Part shown: positions 1-9,502 of the stretch, in pieces
Layout of the letters: each line of letters begins with the position of its first letter
Position numbering within the stretch: the first letter of the stretch is position 1
Assembly (NCBI GenBank): GCA_003156805.1
Contig: PMHV01000052.1
Span: 69,255-133,254 of the forward strand
Source of the DNA: Acidobacteriaceae bacterium
GTDB lineage: Bacteria > Acidobacteriota > Terriglobia > Terriglobales > Acidobacteriaceae
Length of the DNA stretch: 64,000 nucleotides
Direction: 5' to 3'
Made by a program: the position numbers and the translations under genes
The notes under the pieces: model-generated
The model's input: only the letters and a program-made list of their open reading frames with translations
What the model was told of the DNA's origin: nothing
The model's database searches: none

Positions 1-2
1 TG

Positions 3-611
3 GCGGATCTTGTCCGCCAGCTGCGCGAGGACGGCCACAACATCGAGTATGTGGACGCGGGCGGCGGCCTCGGAATTGACTACGAGAAACCGAATCTTGC
101 GGAGTTTGCAAATTATGTTTCCAAGTATGCAGCAGCTGTAATGAATCCGTTGCGCGGTTTGAAAGTGCATCTGCTGCTGGAGCCGGGCCGGTCGATTGTT
201 GGGCCGGCTGGGGCGCTGATTACGAGGGTGATTTACAAGAAAAGCAACGAGGGCAAGCGTTTTCTGGTTGTGGATGCGGCGATGAATGATTTGATCCGTC
301 CCTCGCTGTATGACGCTTATCACCAGATTGTTCCGGTAATTCAGTCCGGCGGTGCGTCGACGGGGAAGGAAAAGTTTGACGTGGTAGGCCCGATTTGCGA
401 ATCGGGGGATTTTCTTGCCCATGATCGCGAGTTGCCGACGGTGGAAGAGGGTGACTTGCTCGCGATTCTCGATGCAGGCGCTTATGGAATGGCGCTGGCC
501 TCGAACTACAATACGCGTCCGCGCGCGGCGGAGGTGCTGGTGAGCGGCAAAACAGCTAAAGCGATACGGAAACGCGAGAGAGTGGCAGATCTCATGCGCG
601 GCGAGTTGTAA
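3..611 (+). CDS. lysA: Diaminopimelate decarboxylase, C-terminal part (5' end outside window)
   Basis: The reading frame is open from the first bases of the window, so this is the 3' part of a gene that starts upstream. It matches the C-terminal half of fold-III PLP decarboxylases of the LysA type: an EPGRSIVG segment (end of the barrel, phosphate binding), the GPICESGDFLA motif carrying the Cys and Glu that act at the dimer-interface active site, and GAYGMALASNYNTRP near the end. LysA converts meso-diaminopimelate to L-lysine and CO2 in the cytoplasm, the last step of lysine synthesis. The catalytic PLP lysine is not in the window. The identity is firm because ESGDFLA plus GAYG is characteristic of this enzyme. 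Confidence 0.93.
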   Translation, partial: ADLVRQLREDGHNIEYVDAGGGLGIDYEKPNLAEFANYVSKYAAAVMNPLRGLKVHLLLEPGRSIVGPAGALITRVIYKKSNEGKRFLVVDAAMNDLIRPSLYDAYHQIVPVIQSGGASTGKEKFDVVGPICESGDFLAHDRELPTVEEGDLLAILDAGAYGMALASNYNTRPRAAEVLVSGKTAKAIRKRERVADLMRGEL

Positions 612-693
612 GCGGGGTCATCGTGGCGATCCGCCGGCTGAATAAGCTTTGTCCTTTCTTCCCGGCCTCCACCGTCATGTCCCGATTCGCCAA

Positions 694-1575
694 TTATCTC
701 TCTCCCCATTTGAGCTTCGCGCGCAGTACCTGGAAGAAATCACTGTCTGTACGGAAGAGGCTGACTTTGTGCTCGGAGCGGCGGCAGCGGACGCGGTCTC
801 CGTCGCTCAGGTCGAGCCCCGGCTGGCCATCCAGGCTGAGATATGCGAGCTCTTCGTCGCTGCGCAGCAGAATCTCAATTTCCGAGGAGTCAGGCACCAC
901 CAGCGGGCGGTGCGTCAGCGCGTGGGGGGCGACCGGCGTAATCACGAACGCGTTGACGGTCGGCATGAGCACCGGGCCGCCGGCGGATAGAGAGTAAGCC
1001 GTGGAGCCGGTGGGGGTGGCAACGATCATTCCATCGGCGCGGTAGCTGGAGACGAAGATCTTGTCGACATAAAGATCGTAAGTGTTGAGGCGGGCCAGAG
1101 CGGTTTTGTTGACCACGGCGTCGTTGAAGACCAGGTAGCTGCCCAAAACCGACTCCCCGCGCAACAATTCACACTGCAGGAGTGAGCGCTCCTCCACCAC
1201 CGCTCGGCCCTCTTCAACCGCGTCGAGCATCAAGTAAAGTGACGCGAGTGGAACGTCCGCAAGAAAACCGAGCGAGCCCAGATTCACTCCGAGCAGTGGA
1301 ACATCGATCACGGCCGTGGCGCGAGCCGCGGAGAGCAGCGTCCCATCACCGCCCAGGACCACAACCAGACTCAAGAACCGCGAGGACATCTCCGCGCGAG
1401 CAACAACTTCCTGCCCGCTGACATGTTTTGCCGTTTCCGGGTCGATGATTATCCGGTAGTGATGGGCACGGAGCCAATCAATTAGCGCGGGAACGATGCG
1501 TGCAATCTCGGCGCGTGCAGGCCGGGAGATGATGGCTGCGGATTTATTTTGCGGGGACGATTGCGAGCTGGCCAT
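694..1575 (-). CDS. nadK: NAD kinase
   Basis: A 293-residue ATP-NAD kinase that phosphorylates NAD to NADP in the cytoplasm. The family signature GGDGTLL is at about residues 75-81, followed by GSLGFLAD, the NDAVV segment that contacts NAD, and the glycine-rich ATPTGSTAYSLSAGGP motif. An in-frame ATG 39 bases further upstream would add a tail without similarity, so I chose the internal ATG, which puts the typical AAIISRP strand about 13 residues from the start. Neither start has a clear Shine-Dalgarno. It lies 71 bases downstream of tlyA on the same strand; tlyA-nadK pairs are common in bacteria. Confidence 0.93.
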   Translation of the reverse strand: MASSQSSPQNKSAAIISRPARAEIARIVPALIDWLRAHHYRIIIDPETAKHVSGQEVVARAEMSSRFLSLVVVLGGDGTLLSAARATAVIDVPLLGVNLGSLGFLADVPLASLYLMLDAVEEGRAVVEERSLLQCELLRGESVLGSYLVFNDAVVNKTALARLNTYDLYVDKIFVSSYRADGMIVATPTGSTAYSLSAGGPVLMPTVNAFVITPVAPHALTHRPLVVPDSSEIEILLRSDEELAYLSLDGQPGLDLSDGDRVRCRRSEHKVSLFRTDSDFFQVLRAKLKWGER

Positions 1576-1646
1576 GGGGAAAGAAGAATTGTACAGAATC
1601 CGACATAAGAGCATGAACCACAGAAAGAACAGCCGGTTACGGCAGC

Positions 1647-2396
1647 CTAAAAAACTGCCTGGAGGAGGAATTCACGATTGCCTTCGGCACCGAGAATCGG
1701 CGACTCGACTGCCTCTGTGCGAGTGCTTCCGAGGTCTAGAAGAATTCCCCTTACTTTCTCGACCGCGGCAAGTTGAGCCGATCGGTCGCGCACAATGCCG
1801 CCCTTGCCGACGTATTCTCTTCCGGCCTCGAATTGAGGTTTCACCAGGACGACGACCTGCCGGCCCTCGCGCTGGTTCTTCGACCGTGGGAAAGCGGCGC
1901 CTATCACCGGGGGAAGCACCAAGGTCGCGGAGATGAATGACACATCCACAACGACAAAGTCGACCGTGCCCCCGACAGCTTCACTCGTCAGGTACCGGGC
2001 GTTGGTCTTTTCCAATAGCTGCACACGGGGATCCTGACGGAGCTTGAAATCCATTTGGCCGTAACCTGTATCGACGGCAATCACGCGGGCCGCGCCGTGC
2101 TGGAGCAGGCAATCCGTGAAACCGCCGGTGGACGCTCCAACATCCAGGCATACCTTGCCAGCAACGTCGATCTTCCAGTGCTCCAAGGCGCGCTCAAGTT
2201 TGAGACCACCTCGGCTAACGTAGCGGAGATCTTCTCCGAGCAGGCGAATGCTGGCGACCTCCTCCACCGGAGTTCCAGCCTTGTCGCGTTTCTGATCGTC
2301 AACCAGGACCTTGCCCGCGAGAATTAGCGCGTGAGCACGTTCGCGCGACGAAGCCAAGCCGCGCTCTACGAGAATTTTGTCGAGTCTTACCTTCAC
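1647..2396 (-). CDS. tlyA: TlyA family rRNA (cytidine-2'-O)-methyltransferase
   Basis: A 249-residue protein with an N-terminal S4 RNA-binding domain (about 1-62, beginning RLDKILVERGLASSRERA) and a FtsJ-like SAM-dependent methyltransferase domain. The SAM-binding loop is LDVGASTGGFTDCLL, and the expected acidic and lysine catalytic positions follow (VAVDTGYGQMD, DVSFIS, VLVKPQFE). TlyA proteins 2'-O-methylate cytidines in rRNA; some members are also described as hemolysins. The start codon is GTG. It probably forms a unit with nadK downstream. The region upstream contains DnaA-box-like sequences, described separately. Confidence 0.92.
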   Translation of the reverse strand: MKVRLDKILVERGLASSRERAHALILAGKVLVDDQKRDKAGTPVEEVASIRLLGEDLRYVSRGGLKLERALEHWKIDVAGKVCLDVGASTGGFTDCLLQHGAARVIAVDTGYGQMDFKLRQDPRVQLLEKTNARYLTSEAVGGTVDFVVVDVSFISATLVLPPVIGAAFPRSKNQREGRQVVVLVKPQFEAGREYVGKGGIVRDRSAQLAAVEKVRGILLDLGSTRTEAVESPILGAEGNREFLLQAVF

Positions 2397-2532
2397 AGAA
2401 GCGCTCGCAGCCTACCCAAATCTCTTACAACTTACTTCATGCATGATAAGCACCACCGAAGTGCCAGCACCCAGTCCAGTGCAAAATGCTGAAGCATCGA
2501 CGGCTGAATCACTTACAAAGATACGTCGTGGT

Positions 2533-2568
2533 TTATCCACAGAGTTTTCCACGTCCGTGTTGAAAACT
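2533..2568. promoter_or_regulatory. DnaA-box-like cluster in the tlyA-yebC intergenic region
   Basis: The 9-mer TTATCCACA at 2533-2541 is a perfect match to the strong DnaA box. A second box-like 9-mer, TTTTCCACG at 2545-2553, follows on the same strand, and AGTTTTC (2543-2549) is mirrored by GAAAACT at 2562-2568. This arrangement resembles parts of known replication origins, but no dnaA, dnaN, gidA or AT-rich unwinding element is visible nearby. It could be a DnaA titration or regulatory site. The rest of 2397-2602 shows no gene. Confidence 0.5.
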
Positions 2569-2600
2569 ATCTTGCCAGGCACGGCGCAAACCCTCCAAGC

Positions 2601-2624
2601 AAAAGCCGCCCAAAAGGGCGGCTT
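2601..2624 (-). terminator. Rho-independent terminator of yebC
   Basis: A perfect 9-bp stem, AAGCCGCCC (2603-2611) and GGGCGGCTT (2616-2624), encloses a 4-base loop. Read on the minus strand it lies 22 bases after the yebC stop and ends in TTTT followed by GC, so the U-tract is short. Confidence 0.7.
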
Positions 2625-2646
2625 GGGTTCTTAGCGAGGCAGCGGC

Positions 2647-3396
<750 letters not shown>

Positions 3397-3486
3397 CGTC
3401 TTACCTCGTATGTAAATGAATGGCGCAGGATTCACCGCTAGAGGAGATCACGGGATTGCCTCGCAAAAGCATGCAGGCGAACAGTG

Positions 3487-3495
3487 ATTATAGCA
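3487..3495 (-). promoter_or_regulatory. Extended -10 promoter upstream of yebC
   Basis: On the minus strand the sequence reads TGC followed by TATAAT, a perfect extended -10. No good -35 is present at 16-18 bp. It would give a leader of about 85 bases before the yebC ATG. Almost the same 16-mer lies upstream of the ypdA-like gene at 61668-61683. Confidence 0.5.
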
Positions 3496-3706
3496 CGAGG
3501 GAAGGCTCGAAATATCCTAAGGAGTATAGTCGGGACAACTTTCCAAACTTAGAACATTGTCTCAATCGCCCACAGTTCGCGGGGTAAAGCGAGCTAAAAT
3601 GGACGTTGGGCGCGGGCTTCGGCGATTCCTCGACAATGCCTCCGAACGGGTTGACGAAGTCTGTTGGGGAACCTAACATGCCAGCGACACGCACCTTCCG
3701 CAAATC

Positions 3707-6253
3707 ATGACTGGCCGGTTTATAGGGCACTACCTAATTCTCGAAAAGATTGGCGCCGGGGGCATGGGGGAGGTTTTCCGCGCTCGCGACGAAAGACTTG
3801 GACGCGATGTTGCTCTGAAGATTATCAAACCTGCCTTGAGCGACAACAGCGACCACCTGCGCCGATTCGAGCAGGAGGCGCGTGCTGCTGCAGCGCTAAA
3901 CCATCCCAACATCGTGGCCGTGTATGACGTCGGGTTCGACGGCGGATCTCCCTACATTGTTACTGAACTGCTGGAGGGGAAGACTCTGCGGGAGCGTTTA
4001 GCCGAGGGCGGTCTCAGCTCTCGCCTCGCCGCCGACTACGGGTTGCAAATCGCTCTGGGCCTGATCGCAGCCCATGACCGGCGTATCGTGCACCGTGATC
4101 TGAAGCCGGAGAACATTTTTGTCACGAATGACGGCCGGGTCAAGATTCTTGATTTCGGAGTGGCCAAGCTGCAGCCCGCACCGGAGGCGGAGGAAAGCTC
4201 TCTGGATTCCTTGACCACAGTGACGAAGAGCGGCTCTGTGATTGGCACGGTTGCGTACATGTCACCCGAGCAACTCCGGGCCAAGCCCGTCGACCACCGA
4301 AGCGACATCTTCAGCGTGGGCGCGATTCTTTATGAAATGCTGACCACACGGCGCGCTTTTCGCGGCGAAACCCAGGTCGACACCATGACGGCGGTGCTGC
4401 GGGAAGATCCCCCCGAAATCGACCTGGAGCAAGCCAGCGTTTCTCCCGCGCTCCAGCAAATCCTGCGGCACTGTCTGGAAAAAGAACCCGAGAATCGGTT
4501 CCAATCGACGCGAGATTTAGCTTTTGCACTGAGAACCGTATCGAGCACGGCCAGCGGAAAAGTGGCGCGACTGCCCACCCCCCGCCGGAGAATTGCCAGC
4601 ATGGTCCCCTGGGCTGTGGCTTTGCTTTTGGCGGTGGCTCTGCTCATCGTGGGTGTCAAGATACGCGGGGAGGCACCGGCTTTGGCTTATACTCGCCTGA
4701 CATTCGAGCAGGGCACCGTCTACTCCGCTCGGTTCTCTCCCGATGGACACTCCGTCGTTTACGGGGCAGCATGGGGCGGCAAACCACTGCAGCTTTACAC
4801 GACGGTTGGCGATTCTCACGTAACCCAGCCTCTGGATCTGACCGGCGCAAACCTGCTCGCGGTGTCCCGGTCCGGCGAACTCGCCTTGGTGCTTCACGGC
4901 GCCCACACCGCACACTTGGATACCGAGAACGGAACCTTGGCCCGCGGTCCGTTAGTGGGGGGATCTCCCCGCAAGATTCTCGAAGATGTTACTTCTGCGG
5001 ATTGGGATGCGGGAACGGAACTGGCGGTGGTGCACCACGCTGAGGATGGCTATCGAATCGAGTATCCGATCGGCCACGTGCTGTACCAGAGCGGCGGATG
5101 GATCAGCCACATTCGTTTTTCTCCGACTGCGGACCAGATTGCCTTTATGGATCATCCTGCACTCTGGGACAACCGCGGCTCCATATGCGTGATGGACCTG
5201 GCGGGCAAAAGAACCATTCTCACCTCGGGATGGAACTCCGAAGAAGGCCTCGCCTGGGGTCCGGACGGCAAAGAGATTTGGTTTACCGCTGTCGAGGATG
5301 GCAGAGGGCGCGGCTTGTTCGCGGTCAACATGCGCGGCAGGATTCGGCACTTGCTTGACCTGCCGGGAATCATGTTGCAGGACGTGTTGTCCGATGGCCG
5401 CGTGCTGGTCAGCATGAATACTGAGCGGCTGGCCATGGCGACGACGGCGCGCGACGGTAAAGCTGTTGATCTTTCGTGGCACGATTGGAGCGTTGCCAAA
5501 GACATTTCGCCCGATGGCGAATCCATCCTGTTTGAAGATTCCGGCGAAGCCGTAGGTCCACGTTATGAAGTAGCGATTCGGAATATCAATGGCGATCCTC
5601 CGGTTCGCCTCGGCGAAGGAAGCGCTGGTGGCCTGTCACCGGACGGCAAGTGGGCGATTTCGTTGTTCACAGGCACGCCGGAGCGAATTGCGCTGCTGCC
5701 GGTGGGCCCCGGCCAGCCTCGCGATATTCCATTTTCCGGGCTCGAACGCATCCAGAACGGCACCGCTCGTTTTCTCCCTGACGGCAAAGGCATCACGGTC
5801 AACGGTAACGAAGCTGGCCACGGCGTGCGCTGCTATCTGCTCGACCTTGAAGGTGGAAAGCCGAGACCGATCACTCCGGAAGGCATCACCGGTGGCTTGG
5901 TGTCACCGAACGGCAAATATATTCTAGAGAGTGGCGGACAAGCGGTCGCGCTGTATCCTCTCGCCGGCGGCGCGCCGCTCCTCATCCAGGGACTGGAAGA
6001 GGGGTTCGTGCCGTTCCAATGGTCCGCCGATAGCTCTGCGATTTACGGCTTCCGTCATGGGGAGGTTCCCGCGAGAATCTACAGGGTCGAGATTGCTACG
6101 GGGCACAAGACGCTCGTGCAGGAATTGCAGCCGGAAACGGGCACGGGCGTGGTGAATGTGATGCCCGTGGTCGGGACGCGCGACGGCTCACGATATGCTT
6201 ATAGCTACTACCAGGTTTTCTCTGTGCTGTACCTGATTTCCGGCGTCCGCTAG
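3707..6253 (+). CDS. Membrane Ser/Thr protein kinase with TolB/WD40-like sensor domain
   Basis: An 848-residue PknB-type kinase. The cytoplasmic kinase domain (about 8-275) has the glycine loop GAGGMGEV (16-23), the ATP-binding Lys38, the HRDLKPEN catalytic loop (His129, Asp131), DFG (149-151) and the MSPEQ activation-segment motif. An arginine-rich stretch precedes one transmembrane helix (about 299-319). The extracytoplasmic part is about 520 residues of TolB/WD40-like repeats recognisable by FSPDG, SPDGKW and FLPDGKG blades. This kinase-propeller design is frequent in Acidobacteriota; ligand and targets are unknown. A ten-codon ORF (3678-3710) ends in an ATGA overlap with the kinase start and might couple translation. 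Confidence 0.9.
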   Translation: MTGRFIGHYLILEKIGAGGMGEVFRARDERLGRDVALKIIKPALSDNSDHLRRFEQEARAAAALNHPNIVAVYDVGFDGGSPYIVTELLEGKTLRERLAEGGLSSRLAADYGLQIALGLIAAHDRRIVHRDLKPENIFVTNDGRVKILDFGVAKLQPAPEAEESSLDSLTTVTKSGSVIGTVAYMSPEQLRAKPVDHRSDIFSVGAILYEMLTTRRAFRGETQVDTMTAVLREDPPEIDLEQASVSPALQQILRHCLEKEPENRFQSTRDLAFALRTVSSTASGKVARLPTPRRRIASMVPWAVALLLAVALLIVGVKIRGEAPALAYTRLTFEQGTVYSARFSPDGHSVVYGAAWGGKPLQLYTTVGDSHVTQPLDLTGANLLAVSRSGELALVLHGAHTAHLDTENGTLARGPLVGGSPRKILEDVTSADWDAGTELAVVHHAEDGYRIEYPIGHVLYQSGGWISHIRFSPTADQIAFMDHPALWDNRGSICVMDLAGKRTILTSGWNSEEGLAWGPDGKEIWFTAVEDGRGRGLFAVNMRGRIRHLLDLPGIMLQDVLSDGRVLVSMNTERLAMATTARDGKAVDLSWHDWSVAKDISPDGESILFEDSGEAVGPRYEVAIRNINGDPPVRLGEGSAGGLSPDGKWAISLFTGTPERIALLPVGPGQPRDIPFSGLERIQNGTARFLPDGKGITVNGNEAGHGVRCYLLDLEGGKPRPITPEGITGGLVSPNGKYILESGGQAVALYPLAGGAPLLIQGLEEGFVPFQWSADSSAIYGFRHGEVPARIYRVEIATGHKTLVQELQPETGTGVVNVMPVVGTRDGSRYAYSYYQVFSVLYLISGVR

Positions 6254-6275
6254 GCCAGCGCGCTAAAGACTATCT

Positions 6276-7325
6276 TTAATCAAGCGTTCCGGTGAAGTCG
6301 TCGGGCACATAGTGAAAGAAAATCGATGTCGAGGTATTGCCTTCAGGCAAAACGTTGCGGTAGTGGGGCAGCTTCGTTCCCCGGTAGACCAGCGCGTCGC
6401 CGAGAGCCTGATAAACCTTGACGCGGCCAGCGGGAGAGTCGAGGCAGATCGGCCATGATGTCGCCTGCAGCGGTTCGGGCGAAAAATCCAGACACAGGGT
6501 AACGCTGAACTCGCACTGCACCCGATCCGTGTGTTTTTTCAGTTGAGCGCCACTCAGATAAGACGCCATGTACACATAGGAAGGCTTAACCGTCTTTCCC
6601 GCGATGGCACTGACCACCGGCACGATCTGACGATGAAAAAATCGTGCAACCGGCTCATTGTGCGCCACGTATCGGCGGGGACTCTGATGGTCGCCGAGGC
6701 GGATGTTGCCATTGCGTATCTGATGGCGATAATAGCGCCGCAAAGCACCCAGATGAAAGGGATGAATCAGCCCGCCCAGCGGCACGTAACTATTCGTGCG
6801 AAATACCACTCCACACTCGCGGACCATTTCGTCCCACTCTTGCAGGCGGCGCTCCGCATAATCCTGCGGCGTCAGGATACCGGAAGCAGCCAGCAGAAGA
6901 CGATCTTGTTCCGGAAGCCACTCCGGCGCCGGTTCTCCTGCACGCAGGTTCGCGACCGCCTGCTGTAGGCGAGGCCCCAGCCAAAATGGCAAGAACGAAC
7001 CAAACGGATGATCGCGCACCCACGCCACGACCCCATTTTGGATGGCAAGGCCATCTAACAGGCCTGGATTCTGCTGCAATTCCTCCGGCACCCTTCCAGA
7101 AGGCAGAACCAAACATTGCGGATTGAGAAACAATTGACCGGCGGGGGCATGCCACCAGCCAGATGAATTGAGAGCGCGCGGCGGAATCAAATGCAGCGGC
7201 AACTCATCAAGCAGACAGTGAAACCGGTCCGGGGGCAAGGTCGCGGCGTATGCCTGCCGCGACCCCGCCCTCACCAGATCTGCGATCCACAGTAACCACT
7301 CGCCGTTTCTTACGTGTGTAGCCAT
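6276..7325 (-). CDS. 2OG-Fe(II) dioxygenase-like protein, downstream partner
   Basis: A 349-residue protein whose C-terminal third looks like a prolyl-4-hydroxylase-type double-stranded beta helix: HTD at His265/Asp267 supplies two iron ligands and LPHYR at His321 the third, ending in a strand SIFFHYV. The basic residue that usually binds the 2-oxoglutarate carboxylate after the distal His is not obvious (an NTSTS segment is there instead). The N-terminal 200 residues match nothing I recognise. The ATG was chosen because it overlaps the end of the upstream oxygenase gene by 16 bases, implying translational coupling; a longer reading frame reaches back to 7403. The substrate is unknown. Confidence 0.68.
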   Translation of the reverse strand: MATHVRNGEWLLWIADLVRAGSRQAYAATLPPDRFHCLLDELPLHLIPPRALNSSGWWHAPAGQLFLNPQCLVLPSGRVPEELQQNPGLLDGLAIQNGVVAWVRDHPFGSFLPFWLGPRLQQAVANLRAGEPAPEWLPEQDRLLLAASGILTPQDYAERRLQEWDEMVRECGVVFRTNSYVPLGGLIHPFHLGALRRYYRHQIRNGNIRLGDHQSPRRYVAHNEPVARFFHRQIVPVVSAIAGKTVKPSYVYMASYLSGAQLKKHTDRVQCEFSVTLCLDFSPEPLQATSWPICLDSPAGRVKVYQALGDALVYRGTKLPHYRNVLPEGNTSTSIFFHYVPDDFTGTLD

Positions 7326-8551
7326 CCGTTGAGAGTAAAGCGGCTGTCGGCGAAGGCCTGTGATGGGCATTCGACCGGGGTAATTTCGTGCAACAGAGCA
7401 CAAGGGAAAAAGACCATCTGGTTCTGCTGCGGCACGATGGTCTGATAAGTCCCTGTGCTCACGTAGCGTGCTCCCTCCAGACGCGAGTCGTGAAGACGCA
7501 GCTCTCCGCCTTCGAAATGACGTGGCTCGCGGTGGAAGAAATAGACAAACGTCAGATGGCGAGAAGCGATCTTCTCGTCTCCGTCATCGGTATGGTTACG
7601 GAAGAAATCGCCGTCATTGCTTGCGGTAATCTGAGATTCCGCCTGGGTAACGGCAAACTTGGGCATGCCGAGTTTGTCCGCGACCTGTGGTAGAACTCTA
7701 AGAATCCGCTGCAGTAGGATGCCCTCGTGTTTTCCCAGTTCCACCAGAACTCGGGAACGCCGGTGGTCATAGTTGATGATTCCACCTTCAGCAGCCGGTG
7801 AGATCACTTCGCTGGTGTCGAAATCAGCCTCGTGCTCCAGCGCATAATCCATCAACTCGCCCAGTTCTTGCGGAGCGAGAAATTCGTCCAGAACCACACA
7901 TTGAGCCGAAAACATTTCCGGCCTATCCAGAACGGCGACAGCACTCTGCAAATCCGTTTGGCTGTACTCAAGCCGCGATTGCAAATGCAGGGACGACGGT
8001 TGCAGCCTTTGACTGGGTGGTTGAGGCCCGGGCGGCGGCTCGTCCTTCATAGGCGGCCGGCGAACCGATGGTGGCTGCGGTCCTCCACTGGGCGGCTGTG
8101 GACCCGGTGGTGGCTCATCTTTCACAGGTGGCCGGCGAACCGATGGTGGCTGCGGTCCTCCACTGGGCGGCTGCGGACCCGGCGGTGGCTCATCTTTCAC
8201 GGGTGGCCGCGGACCTGGCGGATGCGGCCTCCCGCCAGGGGACTGCTGACCTTTCCGCCCGGCTCCCACAACTGCAACATCGTTCTCCGTCTGCTTTGAT
8301 GGTCTTGCTTGCGCCAGGACTTGTTGAACGATGCTGCTGCCCAAAACGGCGAAGGCCCGCTGGGCGACGGTCTCGCCCACAGCTTCTGCGATTACCGCGG
8401 CTACTTCCGAATGCAACTCGGGAGTTCCGTTCGACCTGGTTTTCACATTCAGCAGGAGATTCGCCAGCAGTTCCCTTTCGCGCGAACCCAAAATGCGCTC
8501 GTCCTGCATCAGCGTTTCCGAAAAAGCATCAAGAAGTTGCTTGGCCGTCAT
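7310..8551 (-). CDS. 2OG-Fe(II) oxygenase with proline-rich repeat linker
   Basis: A 413-residue protein in three parts: an N-terminal helical region (about 1-85), a proline-rich linker with about 2.5 copies of a 25-residue unit containing KDEPPPGPQPPS, and a C-terminal 2-oxoglutarate/Fe(II) dioxygenase domain. The iron triad is HTD (His320, Asp322) and His388 in LLHEITP, with Arg404 in RFTLNG as the likely 2OG-binding base; FEGGELRLHD is a typical prolyl-hydroxylase-like strand. The ATG at 8551 has GGGAGG ten bases upstream; an upstream TTG (8635) without a ribosome site would add 28 residues. The gene overlaps the next oxygenase gene. Targets are unknown; protein hydroxylation is an inference. 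Confidence 0.75.
   Translation of the reverse strand: MTAKQLLDAFSETLMQDERILGSRERELLANLLLNVKTRSNGTPELHSEVAAVIAEAVGETVAQRAFAVLGSSIVQQVLAQARPSKQTENDVAVVGAGRKGQQSPGGRPHPPGPRPPVKDEPPPGPQPPSGGPQPPSVRRPPVKDEPPPGPQPPSGGPQPPSVRRPPMKDEPPPGPQPPSQRLQPSSLHLQSRLEYSQTDLQSAVAVLDRPEMFSAQCVVLDEFLAPQELGELMDYALEHEADFDTSEVISPAAEGGIINYDHRRSRVLVELGKHEGILLQRILRVLPQVADKLGMPKFAVTQAESQITASNDGDFFRNHTDDGDEKIASRHLTFVYFFHREPRHFEGGELRLHDSRLEGARYVSTGTYQTIVPQQNQMVFFPCALLHEITPVECPSQAFADSRFTLNGWLHT
8041..8215 (-). repeat. 75-bp tandem repeat encoding the proline-rich linker
   Basis: An exact 75-bp period (for example CGAACCGATG at 8061 and again at 8136) repeats about 2.5 times within the oxygenase gene. It encodes 25-residue units of Pro/Gln/Gly plus a KDE charge cluster. 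The first two units are almost identical in DNA, which points to recent duplication; the third is truncated and diverged. Confidence 0.85.
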
Positions 8552-8708
8552 TGGAGACACGCCTCCCTGCGTGTACGACAAACCCGAAAAACTTGGGCCC
8601 AGTTCTTGCGAAGGAGGGGAAGCAGCTTTCGCCAAGACAGTAGCAGGAGTTTAGAGGATTATCAAACGGTTTTTTCGGAATGGCCACCCACTAGCTGCGA
8701 AAATCACG

Positions 8709-9404
8709 CTACCTGTTCGCCATGGCGCCGACCATGGACTGAAAGATTTTCAGCCCGTCGGCGCAGCCCAGTTCTGGTTCGGCCGACCGTTCTGGATGGG
8801 GCATCATGCCCACCACGTTGACACCAGGACTGCAGATGGCCGCAATATTGTCCAGAGACCCGTTGGGATTGGCCGAGGTCACAATCCCTCCCTCCGGTGT
8901 TGAGTAACGCAGTAAGATTCGGTTGGCTTGCTGTAACTCAGCCAGCGTTGACGAGTCACAGAAATAGTTTCCCTCCATATGGCCGATGGGGATGGTCAGC
9001 ACTTCTCCGTGCGTGCATGCGTTGGTAAATGGAGTGTCCGCATTCTCGACCCGCACCTGCACTGCTTTGCAGACGTACTTGAGCCCGACATTGCGCATCA
9101 ACGCTCCCGGCAGGAGCCCCAACTCGCACAAGATCTGGAACCCGTTGCAGATTCCCAGCACCAAACCCCCGCCAGCCGCAAACCGGCGAACCGATTCCAT
9201 CACGGGCGAAAATTTGGCGATGGCGCCCGTCCGCAAATAGTCGCCATATGCAAACCCGCCCGGCACGAGGATGGCATCGCAATTCTCCAGATCATGCGAC
9301 TCGTGCCACAAGAAAATTGTCTCTTGCTTAGCGACCTGCTGAAGGGTCCAGTAGGCATCGTGATCGCAATTGGAACCGGGAAAAATAATGACGCCGAATT
9401 TCAT
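8709..9404 (-). CDS. purQ: Phosphoribosylformylglycinamidine synthase, glutaminase subunit
   Basis: A 231-residue class I glutamine amidotransferase, close to the usual length of the small PurQ subunit. Visible motifs are [10 protein letters not shown] at the start, [11 protein letters not shown], the nucleophile loop GICNGFQ with the catalytic Cys, and the C-terminal MPHPER carrying the catalytic His and Glu. With PurL and PurS it makes formylglycinamidine ribonucleotide in purine synthesis. GAGGA lies eight bases before the ATG and an extended -10 (TGC plus TAAACT) lies at 9436-9444. PurL and PurS are not in this window. Confidence 0.95.
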   Translation of the reverse strand: MKFGVIIFPGSNCDHDAYWTLQQVAKQETIFLWHESHDLENCDAILVPGGFAYGDYLRTGAIAKFSPVMESVRRFAAGGGLVLGICNGFQILCELGLLPGALMRNVGLKYVCKAVQVRVENADTPFTNACTHGEVLTIPIGHMEGNYFCDSSTLAELQQANRILLRYSTPEGGIVTSANPNGSLDNIAAICSPGVNVVGMMPHPERSAEPELGCADGLKIFQSMVGAMANR

Positions 9405-9435
9405 CGAGTGTCCTCAACGTGGGGAAATTAAAGCC

Positions 9436-9444
9436 AGTTTAGCA
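9436..9444 (-). promoter_or_regulatory. Extended -10 promoter upstream of purQ
   Basis: The minus strand reads TGC then TAAACT, about 32 bases upstream of the purQ ATG. It shares the CGTGCTA core with the putative yebC and ypdA promoters. No clear -35 box is present. Confidence 0.4.
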
Positions 9445-9502
9445 CGCAAGGAACCGGGGGCGACGGGAGGACAAAAAGGTGCTGATCTAATTCCAGGTGT
9501 TG

